From Vallitalea longa (GTDB taxonomy: Bacteria; Bacillota; Clostridia; Lachnospirales; Vallitaleaceae): a DNA stretch of 64,000 nt. The notes under the pieces are model-generated. The model saw only the letters and a program-made list of their open reading frames with translations. It had not been told where the DNA came from and ran no database searches. The position numbers and the translations under genes were made by a program. Below, piece after piece: positions 8,178 through 17,341 of this stretch; positions within the stretch are counted from its first letter, which is position 1; each line of letters begins with the position of its first letter. Where the stretch lies: assembly GCF_027923465.1 (NCBI RefSeq), contig NZ_BRLB01000006.1, positions 62,001 through 126,000 on the forward strand, read 5' to 3'.

Positions 8178-9908
8178 ATGAAAGGGATTGGAGCTTCACA
8201 AGGAATTGCCATAGGAAAAGTATTTCTACTTGAAAAAGTTGAAGTAATTCCAAATGATACTAAGATTGATATGGATTCTGTTGAGGATGAACTTAATAGA
8301 TTAGAAAAAGCTAAGGAAAAAACGAAAGACCAATTAAGTAAACTTTATGATGATACTATTGCAAAAGTAGGAGAAAAAGAAGCAAGTATATTTGATGCAC
8401 ATTTAATGCTCATAGATGATCCCATACTTGAACATAAGTTCAAAGGATATGTTTCAAATAATTTCTATGTAGCTGAAACAGCAGTTAGGTTGGCTATGAA
8501 TGAGGTTAGTCATATGTTTGAAGAATTAGATGACGAATATCTTAGAGAAAGAGCAGGCGATGTTATTGATGTCTGTACAAGACTAATTTATAACTTAGCT
8601 GAAGTTGAAATTGTGAATTTACAAGATTTGTCTGAAGAAGTAATTGTGGTATCTAAAAATTTGACACCTTCTGATACAGTTTCCATGAATTTCAATAAAG
8701 TTTTAGGTTTTGCAACTGATATGGGAGGTAAAACATCTCATGTGGCTATTATAGCTAGAAGTCTTGAAATACCTGCTGTAGTAGGAATGAAGAATATTTT
8801 TTCAAAAGTGGAAAATGATGACATTCTAATAATAGATGGTTGTGATGGAACGGTAATTATTAACCCTACAGAAGAAGAAATAACAATATATAGATCAAAA
8901 CAGAAAGAACTAAAAGAAGAAAAAAATGAATTACAGAAGTTAGCTGATAAAGAAGCTATAACTATAGATGGAAGAAGAGTAAAGATAGCAGCTAATGTTG
9001 GAATAGAAAAAGATGTTTATAATGCTTTGAAAAATGGAGCAGAGGCTATTGGATTGTACAGAACAGAATTTCAATATATGGATAGGGTATCTTTACCTAC
9101 GGAAAGTGAATTATTTGAAGCCTATAAAAATGTTGCTGTAAAAATGGGTGATAAGCAAGTTATTGTTAGAACTTTTGATATTGGAGGAGATAAGCATATT
9201 AATTATCTCAACTGTCCTCAAGAAATGAATCCTTTTCTAGGGTATAGAGCAATAAGATTGTGTCTTGATAGAAAAGATATATTTAAAACCCAGCTGAAAG
9301 CAATCTTAAGAGCAAGTAATTATGGAAATTTAATGATTATGTATCCAATGATTACACATATTGAACAAGTGAGACAGGCAAACGAAATATTAAATCAAGC
9401 AAAATTAGAGTTACATAATCAAAAAATAAAGTTTAATAGAAATATTGAAGTAGGTATTATGATAGAGACTCCAGCAGCTGCTACAATAGCTGACCTACTA
9501 ATAAAAGAAGTGGATTTCTTTAGCATAGGAACAAATGATCTTACTCAATATACAATAGCTGTGGATAGAGGTAATCAAAAAATTGAATACTTGTATAATT
9601 CATATCATCCGGCGGTATTAAGGCTTATTAAAAAAGTAATTGATGAATCACATAAGGCAGGTAAATGGACAGGTATGTGTGGTGAATTTGCTGGAGATGA
9701 GAAAGCTGCTGTATTATTGCTTGGACTTGGATTAGATGAATTCAGTATGAGTCCTACATCAATGACTAAAGTCAAAAGAATAATTCGTAAATGTAATTAT
9801 TCAAGTTCTAAAAAAATAGCAGAAGACTTATTGAATATCAGCAGCGTAGATGAAGTGGAAAATTATTTAGATAATTACATAAATAATAATAATTTGAAAG
9901 AAGGTTGA
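8178..9908 (+). CDS. ptsI: PTS Enzyme I (phosphoenolpyruvate-protein phosphotransferase)
   Basis: Starts the PTS phosphate relay by taking phosphate from phosphoenolpyruvate and passing it to HPr. At 576 residues it is full length. The N-terminal domain carries the phosphohistidine His188 in GGKTSHVAIIAR. The C-terminal TIM barrel shows the PEP-binding signatures GLYRTEFQYM, FDIGGDKH, NPFLGYRAIR and the MCGEFAGD cysteine motif. It follows ptsH by 14 bases with a GGAGGAGG site. Its place between ulaF and ulaG is unusual, since ptsHI is commonly a separate locus. Confidence 0.95.
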   Translation: MKGIGASQGIAIGKVFLLEKVEVIPNDTKIDMDSVEDELNRLEKAKEKTKDQLSKLYDDTIAKVGEKEASIFDAHLMLIDDPILEHKFKGYVSNNFYVAETAVRLAMNEVSHMFEELDDEYLRERAGDVIDVCTRLIYNLAEVEIVNLQDLSEEVIVVSKNLTPSDTVSMNFNKVLGFATDMGGKTSHVAIIARSLEIPAVVGMKNIFSKVENDDILIIDGCDGTVIINPTEEEITIYRSKQKELKEEKNELQKLADKEAITIDGRRVKIAANVGIEKDVYNALKNGAEAIGLYRTEFQYMDRVSLPTESELFEAYKNVAVKMGDKQVIVRTFDIGGDKHINYLNCPQEMNPFLGYRAIRLCLDRKDIFKTQLKAILRASNYGNLMIMYPMITHIEQVRQANEILNQAKLELHNQKIKFNRNIEVGIMIETPAAATIADLLIKEVDFFSIGTNDLTQYTIAVDRGNQKIEYLYNSYHPAVLRLIKKVIDESHKAGKWTGMCGEFAGDEKAAVLLLGLGLDEFSMSPTSMTKVKRIIRKCNYSSSKKIAEDLLNISSVDEVENYLDNYINNNNLKEG

Positions 9909-9912
9909 ATAA

Positions 9913-10974
9913 ATGAACGTTAATGATGTTTCAAGAGATTCTTGGATTTTAAGTCAATTTCCAGAATGGGGAACTTGGCTTAATGAAGAGATAGAACAAG
10001 AAGTTGTGAAACCAGGTACTTTTTGTATGTGGTGGTTAGGATGTACCGGTATTTGGTTGAAATCAGAACAAAATACCAATTTGTGTATAGATTTATGGGT
10101 GAAAAGTGGTAAAAGAACAAAAGCTAATCCCTTTATGAAAAAACAACATCAGCATCAACGAATGATTGGGTGTGTTGATTTGCAACCAAATCTTAGAAAT
10201 TCACCTTGTGTAATTGATCCTTTTGCAATTAAAGAAGTTGATGCAATATTTGCTACTCATCACCATGGTGACCATATTGATATACATGTGGCGGCAGCTA
10301 TTATGCAAAACTGTAAGGAAGATGTAAAATTCATAGGACCACAGGCTTGTGTAGACCTTTGGACAGAGTGGGGAGTACCAAGAGAACGGTGTGTAATTGT
10401 AAAACCAGGAGATACTGTAAAAGTAAAAGATGTAGAAGTTATTGTTCTTGATTCATTTGATAGAACAGAATTGGTTACTGCACCAAAAGGTGTAATTCTG
10501 AAAGATAAAATGCCTCAGGATATGGACAAACTTGCTGTCAATTATTTGTTTAAAACATCTGGAGGAAATCTATATCATAGTGGAGATTCCCACTATTCAA
10601 ATTATTATGCTAAACATGGAAATGACCATAAGATTGATGTTGCTCTTGGATCATATGGTGAAAATCCAAGAGGTATGACTGATAAAATGACATCATCAGA
10701 TATCTTAAGAATGGCTGAATCATTAAATACAGAAGTAATTATTCCTTTTCATCATGATATATGGACAAACTTCATGGCAGATCCGAAAGAGATACAAATA
10801 TTGTGGAAAATGAGAAAGGACAGATTACAATATAAGTTCAAACCATTCATATGGGAAGTTGGAGGTAAGTTTACTTATCCTGCTGACAAAGATAAAATGG
10901 AATATCACCACGATAGAGGATTCCATGATGCATTTGCCATAGAACCAGATCTACCATTTAAGTCTCTGTTATAG
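9913..10974 (+). CDS. ulaG: L-ascorbate-6-phosphate lactonase (UlaG type)
   Basis: Predicted to hydrolyse L-ascorbate 6-phosphate to 3-keto-L-gulonate 6-phosphate in the cytoplasm. The 353 residues match UlaG in length and in the N-terminal signature [18 protein letters not shown]. It is a metallo-beta-lactamase fold enzyme with the metal motif [11 protein letters not shown] and further histidines in YHSGDSHYS and PFHHDIW. It begins four bases after ptsI. UlaG is the gene that most clearly marks the operon as ascorbate-related. Confidence 0.93.
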   Translation: MNVNDVSRDSWILSQFPEWGTWLNEEIEQEVVKPGTFCMWWLGCTGIWLKSEQNTNLCIDLWVKSGKRTKANPFMKKQHQHQRMIGCVDLQPNLRNSPCVIDPFAIKEVDAIFATHHHGDHIDIHVAAAIMQNCKEDVKFIGPQACVDLWTEWGVPRERCVIVKPGDTVKVKDVEVIVLDSFDRTELVTAPKGVILKDKMPQDMDKLAVNYLFKTSGGNLYHSGDSHYSNYYAKHGNDHKIDVALGSYGENPRGMTDKMTSSDILRMAESLNTEVIIPFHHDIWTNFMADPKEIQILWKMRKDRLQYKFKPFIWEVGGKFTYPADKDKMEYHHDRGFHDAFAIEPDLPFKSLL

Positions 10975-11036
10975 TGACTACATTAGTATTATAACTACCA
11001 ATAAACATTATAAATTACTTAAAGAGGAGATATTTT

Positions 11037-12332
11037 ATGGATACTTTAAATTTTATATTCACACAAATTTTGGGAGAAGCATATATACTTTTGGCATTAG
11101 TTACATTAATTGGTTATATAGCACTGAAGGAACCTTTATCCAAAGCTATAGCAGGTTCAATAAAAACTGCTGTGGGTGTTCTGGTTTTAGGTGTAGGTTC
11201 TTCAAAACTTACTAGTACATTTGGAGGATTATTGGATGCTTTAAATGATAAGTTCGGAATGACAGGTGTTCTACTAGATACATATAGTACGATGGTAGCA
11301 ACAAATGATAAATTAGGTGAGTTTGTAACTTGGACTGTATATACAATGTTAGGGGCTTTCATCATTAACATTATTTTAGTAGCTCTTAGAAAATATACCA
11401 AGATTCGTGCAGTATTTTTAACAGGTAATGTAATGCTTATTCAAACGGCTATTTCAACATTTATAGTTTATAACTTTTTACATACATCAATGTTAGTGAC
11501 GGTATTAATAGCTAGTAGTATTACCGCTTTGTATTGGGGTATTATGTCTACATTACTAATTAAACCAGTTAAAGAAATCAGTGGAGGAGCAGATTTTACA
11601 ATTGGTCATCAACAGATGTTAGGTAGCTTGATAGCTTATAAAATCGCACCTAAAATAGGTAACAAAGATGATGATATTGAAAGAATAAAATTACCAAATT
11701 GGCTTTCTATATTTCAGGATAATGTGGTAGCTTCATCTATAGTTTTACTATTTTTCGTGACAATTTTAATGGTTGCATTAGGTAAAGAAACAGTTACAAC
11801 TATGGCGGGGGGTACTAATTGGATAATATATATTGTTAAGACTGGCCTTACTTTAGCTGTATCTTTATATATATTATTAACAGGTGTAAGGATGTTTGTG
11901 TCAGAGTTAATGTATTCTTTTCAAGGTATATCAGAGAAGATTCTACCTGGTGCAGTAGTAGCTGTAGACTGTGCAGCAGTATTTGGATTTGCGCCAAAAG
12001 CTGTGTTATTAGGTTTTGTTGGTGGTGCTATCGGTATGATTTTCGGTGTAGTGGGATTAATTGTAGTTGGTTCACCAATATTGATTATACCAGGATTCAT
12101 ACCTATGTTTTTTGATAATGCAGTAATAGGTATATTTGCTAATAAACGTGGTGGTTGGAAAGCAACATTAATTATAACGTTCTGCTCTGGAATAATTCAA
12201 GTAGTGGGAAGTGGATTAGCAGCATCTGCTTTAGGTATTAATGCTTGGCAAGGAAGTTTTGACTGGGCAACAATTTGGTTAGGAATTATATATATATTTA
12301 AATGTATCGGTAGTTTTTTAGGTATTTGTTAA
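11037..12332 (+). CDS. ulaA: PTS ascorbate-type transporter, EIIC component
   Basis: The membrane permease of a PTS ascorbate/UlaA-family system. It imports the sugar acid while it is phosphorylated by the separate IIB protein. The 431 residues hold about ten or more hydrophobic segments, slightly fewer residues than E. coli UlaA (465). Family-typical stretches include SIKTAVGVLVLGVGSSKL and the repeated GGAIGMIFGVVGLI-like segment. It follows the lactonase after 62 bases and precedes the IIB gene, giving the order IIC-IIB-IIA. Confidence 0.92.
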   Translation: MDTLNFIFTQILGEAYILLALVTLIGYIALKEPLSKAIAGSIKTAVGVLVLGVGSSKLTSTFGGLLDALNDKFGMTGVLLDTYSTMVATNDKLGEFVTWTVYTMLGAFIINIILVALRKYTKIRAVFLTGNVMLIQTAISTFIVYNFLHTSMLVTVLIASSITALYWGIMSTLLIKPVKEISGGADFTIGHQQMLGSLIAYKIAPKIGNKDDDIERIKLPNWLSIFQDNVVASSIVLLFFVTILMVALGKETVTTMAGGTNWIIYIVKTGLTLAVSLYILLTGVRMFVSELMYSFQGISEKILPGAVVAVDCAAVFGFAPKAVLLGFVGGAIGMIFGVVGLIVVGSPILIIPGFIPMFFDNAVIGIFANKRGGWKATLIITFCSGIIQVVGSGLAASALGINAWQGSFDWATIWLGIIYIFKCIGSFLGIC

Positions 12333-12390
12333 TAGAAATAGATAAAGGTTTACAATATAATAATAAAATAATAGATAGGTGGTATATTAT

Positions 12391-12693
12391 ATGATTAGAA
12401 TACTTTCAATATGTGGAAATGGAATGGGTACAAGTACAATAATTAAAATTAAAGTTAAAGGTATCTGTAAGAAATTAGGAATTGATGTAGTAGTTGATTC
12501 GTGTTCAGCAGGTGAAGCTGCATCATTCACTAGTAATACTGATTTAATAATAACTACACCAGAATGGGGAAAAATGATCAGATATCCTGAAGGTACAGTG
12601 TTAATTACTCTTGTTAATTTAATGGATGAAAAAACTTTGACTGATAAATTGGTTAATACGGTAAAAGAAAATTTCCCAGATGAAATAAACTAG
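12391..12693 (+). CDS. ulaB: PTS ascorbate-type EIIB component
   Basis: Cytoplasmic phosphotransfer protein of 100 residues that takes phosphate from IIA and gives it to the incoming substrate. Cys8, the phosphorylated residue, sits in LSICGNGMGTST, the standard lactose/ascorbate IIB loop. A GTG at 12379 would add four residues but overlaps the AGGTGG ribosome site, so ATG 12391 is chosen. It lies between the IIC and IIA genes with short gaps. Confidence 0.92.
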   Translation: MIRILSICGNGMGTSTIIKIKVKGICKKLGIDVVVDSCSAGEAASFTSNTDLIITTPEWGKMIRYPEGTVLITLVNLMDEKTLTDKLVNTVKENFPDEIN

Positions 12694-12707
12694 AAATGAG
12701 GGTTAGG

Positions 12708-13145
12708 ATGTTAAGAGAGTTACTTGAGCAAAATGACTTAATACGTACTAATATAAATGTAAAAGATTGGGAAGAAGCAGTAGAACAAGGTGTTGAATTA
12801 TTACACAATGCTGGTTTTGTTGATGATAGATACAGTAAATCAATAATTGAAGGTACCAAAAAACATGGTCCTTATTATGTTATATGTCCTAGAGTCGCAA
12901 TGCCACATTCAAGGCCTGAAGATGGAGTTAAAAAGAACGGAATTTCGATTATGACACTTGAGGAACCTGTCAATTTTGGTAATCCTGATAATGATCCAGT
13001 TAGTATTATTATAAGTTTGTCAGCTACTGACAATGTATCTCATTTAGAAATGATGCAAGATATTGTCACAACAATATCTGTAGAAGATAATATTGATAAA
13101 ATCGAAGAAGCTAATACTAATAATGATATTCTTAATATATTTTAA
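12708..13145 (+). CDS. ulaC: PTS ascorbate/fructose-type EIIA component
   Basis: Cytoplasmic phosphocarrier that receives phosphate from HPr and passes it to the IIB protein. The 145 residues form the mannitol/fructose-type IIA fold. The phosphohistidine lies in VAMPHSRPE. An ATG at 12696 precedes a GAGGG-type ribosome site, so ATG 12708 (MLRELLEQNDL) is preferred. It completes a split three-protein PTS transporter, so the operon encodes the whole relay from Enzyme I to the permease. Confidence 0.9.
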   Translation: MLRELLEQNDLIRTNINVKDWEEAVEQGVELLHNAGFVDDRYSKSIIEGTKKHGPYYVICPRVAMPHSRPEDGVKKNGISIMTLEEPVNFGNPDNDPVSIIISLSATDNVSHLEMMQDIVTTISVEDNIDKIEEANTNNDILNIF

Positions 13146-13166
13146 TATGTACTGGAGGTTATTTGC

Positions 13167-14186
13167 GTGAAAAGTTATGAAATAATGAAACGAAATATTG
13201 AATTCAAATGTCCCGAACGTATTGGCCTTAGATTTAATAGCCTAGGAGTAAGTGATGTTTATAGAATCTATACACAAATTCCAAGATCTCTTAGGGAAGA
13301 TAGAGATATAAAAATCAATATGAACAAGAAACCTCGTCCATTCAAAAATTTCATGGATGAATGGGGTTGCGGATGGGATAAAGATGCTAATACAGGTAGT
13401 GGTGATATGGGTATGGTTGTCGACAATCCATTAAAAGATTGGTCTATGCTTGATGATTTACCAATACCAGATCCTTATGCAGAAGGTAGATTTGATGGAC
13501 TAGAAGAGGCTTTAGAATCTGCAGGTGATAAATACATACAGCTGAATAGCCCTCAATGTTTATTTGAGAGGATGCACTTTCTAAGAGGTTTTGAGAATCT
13601 ACTTATGGATATTTATACTGAGCCTGATAAAGTTAAGAAATTAGCAGATAAGGTGATTGATTATCAGATTGGTATTGTAAAAGAGGCATACCGTTTATCA
13701 GAAGGAAGGATAAATTGTTTTGATACAACAGATGACTGGGGTACACAAAATAGTTTATTGATATCACCTGATCTATGGCGTGAAATATTTAAACCTAGAT
13801 ATAAAAGACTTATGGATGTTATTAAAGAATGTGGTATGCATATTAGATTCCATACAGATGGTAAAGTTAATGACTTAATGGAAGATTTTATTGAGCTTGG
13901 TTTTGATATCGTTAATATACATCAACCACAGCTATTAGGCATAGAAGAAATTGGAGAAAAGTATGCTGGAAGGATTTGTTTTGAAGCATCAATAGATATA
14001 CAAGCTACACTTCCAACAGGAGACAAAAAAGCTATTGAAGATGAAGTGAAAAAACTTATAGAATATTGGTCAACTCCTAAAGGTGGATTGATTGCTGTAG
14101 AATACAGGTATCTTGATGCCATAGGTGCAACTAAAGAATCTCTTCAATTTGCGCTAGAATGTTTTCAAAAACATGGTAAATTATAA
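13167..14186 (+). CDS. Uroporphyrinogen decarboxylase (URO-D) family protein
   Basis: A 339-residue protein of the URO-D superfamily (TIM barrel), which includes haem-pathway decarboxylases and cobalamin-linked methyltransferases. It starts with GTG 21 bases after ulaC, behind a GGAGG site. The usual methyltransferase zinc motif His-x-Cys-Gly is replaced by RFHTDGKV, so a methyltransferase role is less likely. No haem or corrinoid gene is nearby. Its place in an ascorbate-type operon that lacks the UlaD decarboxylase makes a role in sugar-acid breakdown possible, but that is inference. Confidence 0.8.
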   Translation: MKSYEIMKRNIEFKCPERIGLRFNSLGVSDVYRIYTQIPRSLREDRDIKINMNKKPRPFKNFMDEWGCGWDKDANTGSGDMGMVVDNPLKDWSMLDDLPIPDPYAEGRFDGLEEALESAGDKYIQLNSPQCLFERMHFLRGFENLLMDIYTEPDKVKKLADKVIDYQIGIVKEAYRLSEGRINCFDTTDDWGTQNSLLISPDLWREIFKPRYKRLMDVIKECGMHIRFHTDGKVNDLMEDFIELGFDIVNIHQPQLLGIEEIGEKYAGRICFEASIDIQATLPTGDKKAIEDEVKKLIEYWSTPKGGLIAVEYRYLDAIGATKESLQFALECFQKHGKL

Positions 14187-14264
14187 ATAAGATTAAAGGT
14201 CTTGATTTTTTAAAATATAGTAGAATATTAGTTAGATTGACACCTTTGTATAGTGGAGGAACAT

Positions 14265-15287
14265 ATGAAAATTAATAAGAAAGTACTAGGTAATTTAGAA
14301 AGAGTTTATGCAACAAACATAATGAATATAGACAATGAATATAATTATTTAATTGCAACAGAAGGAAAAGGTTCATGCCTTAGATTTGATGAAAATTATA
14401 ATAAGTCTATAGTCTGGGACAATCCAGGTGGAACAATGAACATAATTCCTGTTCCTAATAAAGAAAAAGAATTTATCGCTACTCAGAATTTTTTCCCTAC
14501 CTTTGATGCAAAAGAATCAAGAATTGTCCATGCTGTTTTACAGTATGATAAAACTTGGAAAATTACACCAATAATGAAGATACCTTATCTGCATAGATTT
14601 GATATAATAGACGTAAATGGTGAAATATATTTTATAGGTTCAACTCTTTGTGAAGGTAAAGAATTTAAAGATGACTGGACTAAACCTGGTAAAGTGTATA
14701 TTGGTAAATTGAATGATAATATAACTGAACCTTTTGATATTAAGCCTATATTAGAGGGTATAACCAAGAATCATGGATTCTGTAATGGTATATGGAACGG
14801 TAAAAGAACTATTTTAGTATCAGGCAGTGAAGGAGTATTTGCTATATATGTACCTGAAAATGGAGATGGAGAATGGAAGACAGAGCAATTATTATCTCAT
14901 GAAGTAAGTGATATTGCTACTTGTGACATTGATAATGATGGTGTAATGGAATTAGCCACTATTGAGGCATTTCATGGTGATAAAGGCATTATCTATAAAA
15001 AAGTTGATGGTAAACTTAAGCCTATTTATTCTTATTCTTATGAATTCGGACATGTAATTTGGGGTGGTAAGATTCTTAATGAACCTGCATTCATTATTGG
15101 TGGAAGAAAAGGTAAAATGGAACTCATGTGCTTCAAGATGGATAAAACAGGTAATATTAATTCGACATTAATTGATAATACTGGAGGACCAAGTAATATA
15201 TCTGTGGTTAATATGGATGATAAAGATGTCATATTAGCTGCTAATCGCCAAGTTGGAGAAATAGCTGTTTATGAATTAACTAAGTGA
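14265..15287 (+). CDS. VCBS/FG-GAP-like beta-propeller protein of unknown function
   Basis: A 340-residue protein with no signal peptide or membrane segment, so probably cytoplasmic. Repeated short beta-rich blocks, together with the calcium-loop-like run DIDNDGVMELATIE near residue 225, suggest a beta-propeller. I do not recognise a specific function. The ATG at 14265 is chosen because the in-frame GTG at 14253 lies on the GGAGG ribosome site. It is the last gene before a strong terminator and follows the URO-D-family gene by 78 bases, so it belongs to the ascorbate-type unit by position. Confidence 0.6.
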   Translation: MKINKKVLGNLERVYATNIMNIDNEYNYLIATEGKGSCLRFDENYNKSIVWDNPGGTMNIIPVPNKEKEFIATQNFFPTFDAKESRIVHAVLQYDKTWKITPIMKIPYLHRFDIIDVNGEIYFIGSTLCEGKEFKDDWTKPGKVYIGKLNDNITEPFDIKPILEGITKNHGFCNGIWNGKRTILVSGSEGVFAIYVPENGDGEWKTEQLLSHEVSDIATCDIDNDGVMELATIEAFHGDKGIIYKKVDGKLKPIYSYSYEFGHVIWGGKILNEPAFIIGGRKGKMELMCFKMDKTGNINSTLIDNTGGPSNISVVNMDDKDVILAANRQVGEIAVYELTK

Positions 15288-15347
15288 AAAATGATTTGAA
15301 ATTTATATAAGGATAGTTCTGCTATTGGAATTTGAATAATAAGAGTT

Positions 15348-15400
15348 ACAGGTATAGTAAATAATTAGCTATAAATATTATTTATTATACCTGTTTTTTA
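15348..15400. terminator. Bidirectional terminator between convergent genes
   Basis: An 18-base arm at 15348-15365 pairs with 15377-15394 (one G-T pair), with T-rich flank TTTTTTA on the plus side and A-rich sequence nearby on the other. It lies between the end of the ascorbate-type operon and the end of the minus-strand dehydrogenase. Confidence 0.75.
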
Positions 15401-15414
15401 TTTGTAGTGAAATC

Positions 15415-16458
15415 TTACTTTTGAGTTATAACTTTCTTAATTATACAACCATTTTCATCACAAATATATGCTATTTCGTTTTCAAGAGGCTTACCTTCAT
15501 CAAGTTGCATCATGCTATCAAGTGTAGTAGTTGCAATGTTATTTAAAGCTTCTTTTGTAAAATAAGCTTGGTGAGAAGTAATTAGCACGTTAGGGAAAGT
15601 TAGTAGCCTAGACAATACATCATCATTAACTCCTGAAACAGAGAAATCTTCATAGAAATATTTATCTTCTTCTTCATATACATCTAATGCAGCACTTCCT
15701 ATTTTATATTCTTTCAATCCTTCAATTAAATCCTTTGTATTAATTAATTTGCCTCTTCCAGTATTAACTATCATTGCTCCTTTTTTCATTTTGTTAATAC
15801 TGTTAGCATTAATAATATATTCTGTATCTTTAGTTAATGGGCAATGTAGAGAAATAATGTCACTTTCTATGAATAACTCATCTAGTGAAACGTAGCTGAA
15901 GCCTAGTTCTTCTGCTGATCTAGTATCTGGATATAAATCATAAGCAATAACATTACATTCAAATCCTTTTAGAATTTTTATTAGTATTTTAGCTATCTTG
16001 CCAGTACCTATTATACCTACAGTCTTCTGATACATATCAAATCCTAATAATCCACTCAAAGAGAAGTTAAGGTCTTTTGTTCTAGTGTGAGACTTGTGTA
16101 TTTTTCTATTTAAGGTTAACATCATGGATACTGTAAATTCTGCTATAGCATGAGGTGAATAAGCTGGTACATGAACAATGTGTATTTTATCTCTTGCTGC
16201 TTTGAAATCAACATTATTGTATCCTGCACAACGTAGTGCAATTAATTTAACCCCGTATTCATGTAATTTATTTATAACCAAGGAAGAAGCTTTGTCTTGA
16301 ACGAATATTGAAACTACATCGAAACCTTCTGTAAGCTTAACTGTTTTATCATTCAAACGTTCTTCAAAATATATTATCTCAAATCCATATTTTTTATTTA
16401 ATTCTTGAAAAATTTCCTTATCATATGGTTTAGTATCAAAAAAAGCAATTTTTAACAT
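15415..16458 (-). CDS. D-lactate dehydrogenase-like 2-hydroxyacid dehydrogenase
   Basis: An NAD-dependent cytoplasmic enzyme of the D-isomer 2-hydroxyacid dehydrogenase family, most like D-lactate dehydrogenase (pyruvate to D-lactate). The 347 residues show CAGYNNVD with the substrate-binding region, the Rossmann motif VGIIGTGKIAK, SLHCPLT, and INTGRGKL. The catalytic Arg/Glu/His set is represented by NTGRG, YEEEDKYF and SHQAYFT. The ATG at 16458 follows an AGAGGTG site; a GTG nine bases upstream overlaps that site. It is transcribed alone from a consensus-like promoter at 16544-16572. Confidence 0.9.
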   Translation of the reverse strand: MLKIAFFDTKPYDKEIFQELNKKYGFEIIYFEERLNDKTVKLTEGFDVVSIFVQDKASSLVINKLHEYGVKLIALRCAGYNNVDFKAARDKIHIVHVPAYSPHAIAEFTVSMMLTLNRKIHKSHTRTKDLNFSLSGLLGFDMYQKTVGIIGTGKIAKILIKILKGFECNVIAYDLYPDTRSAEELGFSYVSLDELFIESDIISLHCPLTKDTEYIINANSINKMKKGAMIVNTGRGKLINTKDLIEGLKEYKIGSAALDVYEEEDKYFYEDFSVSGVNDDVLSRLLTFPNVLITSHQAYFTKEALNNIATTTLDSMMQLDEGKPLENEIAYICDENGCIIKKVITQK

Positions 16459-16543
16459 AGTAGTCACCTCTTAGTATATATTTTATTTAATTAGGTAATT
16501 TTATTCATTACTAATAAATAATAATTATTATTAACTAAACATA

Positions 16544-16572
16544 ATTATAAAGTAATGTATTTTATAAGTCAA
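16544..16572 (-). promoter_or_regulatory. Promoter of the D-2-hydroxyacid dehydrogenase gene
   Basis: On the minus strand TTGACT (16572-16567) and TATAAT (16549-16544) are separated by 17 bases, about 85 bases upstream of the start codon. Confidence 0.65.
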
Positions 16573-16581
16573 TAACTAATT

Positions 16582-16642
16582 AAAAAAGGTTATTATCTAT
16601 TTAATTTATAGCATCAATAATATATTAAAAAAAACCTTTTTT
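16582..16642. other. Inverted repeat in a divergent intergenic region
   Basis: AAAAAAGGTT at 16582-16591 pairs with AACCTTTTTT at 16633-16642 across a 41-base A+T-rich loop. It lies in the 343-base gap between the divergent dehydrogenase and flavodoxin genes, upstream of both promoters. It could shield the two promoters from each other; its role is unknown. Confidence 0.35.
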
Positions 16643-16681
16643 AAAACTAAATAATGTTTAACTTATTTGCTTATAATTACT

Positions 16682-16709
16682 TTTACCACTTATTATTTTA
16701 TGGTATAAT
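16682..16709 (+). promoter_or_regulatory. Probable promoter of the flavodoxin gene
   Basis: TTTACC at 16682-16687 and TATAAT at 16704-16709 with a 16-base spacer, about 90 bases before the start codon. Confidence 0.5.
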
Positions 16710-16801
16710 CAAATGGTTGCATGTAAATTTCGTTAAGAAAATCTACAATATTAAAACATAAGTTATATATTTATAATTTTTTATAGGCGGGAGGTATATA
16801 C

Positions 16802-17296
16802 ATGAATGTTTTAATAGTCTATGCTACTAAATATGGTTTTACAGAAAAGTGTGTTAAAGCATTAGCCAATAAGTTGTATGGAAAAGTGAATATAATAAAT
16901 ATTCAACAAGAAGTTATAAAAGACATCAGTAGTTATAATACAATAATTATTGGTGGACCAATATATGCAGGACGATTACCAAAAAAATTAAGAAGATTTC
17001 TAGTAGATAATACACAAATCTTATTAGATAAGAAAATAGGATTATTCGTAGCTTGTTCAATGTCTGGAGAAAATGCCTTAAAGCAATTGAATGATGTATT
17101 TCCAAATGAATTATGCAATAAAGCAGTTGTAAAAGAGGGATTTGGAGGAGAAATTAATAAAGATAAAGTGAGTTTGTTTTATAGACTTATTGTTAAAATG
17201 GTATCAAAAGCAGATAATTCTGCAACAACCAGAAATAATGGTATTATAAGTGAAAACATAAACAGATTTGCAGGTATAATAAATAATTGCAAATAG
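16802..17296 (+). CDS. Flavodoxin domain protein
   Basis: A 164-residue cytoplasmic FMN-binding flavodoxin-fold protein. The FMN phosphate loop is visible as YATKYGFTEKC near the N terminus, and IIGGPIYAGRLPKKLRRFL is the second flavin loop, as in HemG-like or general flavodoxin-domain proteins. The partner is unknown. A GGGAGG site lies seven bases before the ATG. The last codons and the stop lie inside a long hairpin (17271-17318), so the 3' end of the gene doubles as an RNA structure. It converges with another flavodoxin-fold gene. Confidence 0.8.
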   Translation: MNVLIVYATKYGFTEKCVKALANKLYGKVNIINIQQEVIKDISSYNTIIIGGPIYAGRLPKKLRRFLVDNTQILLDKKIGLFVACSMSGENALKQLNDVFPNELCNKAVVKEGFGGEINKDKVSLFYRLIVKMVSKADNSATTRNNGIISENINRFAGIINNCK

Positions 17297-17318
17297 AACA
17301 ATTATTTATTATACTTGT
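17271..17318. repeat. Hairpin overlapping the flavodoxin gene end, related to the 15348 hairpin
   Basis: Arms at 17271-17288 and 17300-17318 pair over about 18 bases around a loop that contains the flavodoxin stop codon. The arms share GGTATA-TAAATAATT with the hairpin at 15348-15394, with one base changed. It lies between convergent genes and has no clear T-run, so terminator function is uncertain. Confidence 0.5.
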
Positions 17319-17341
17319 TAAAGATCATTAACAGTTTTCTA

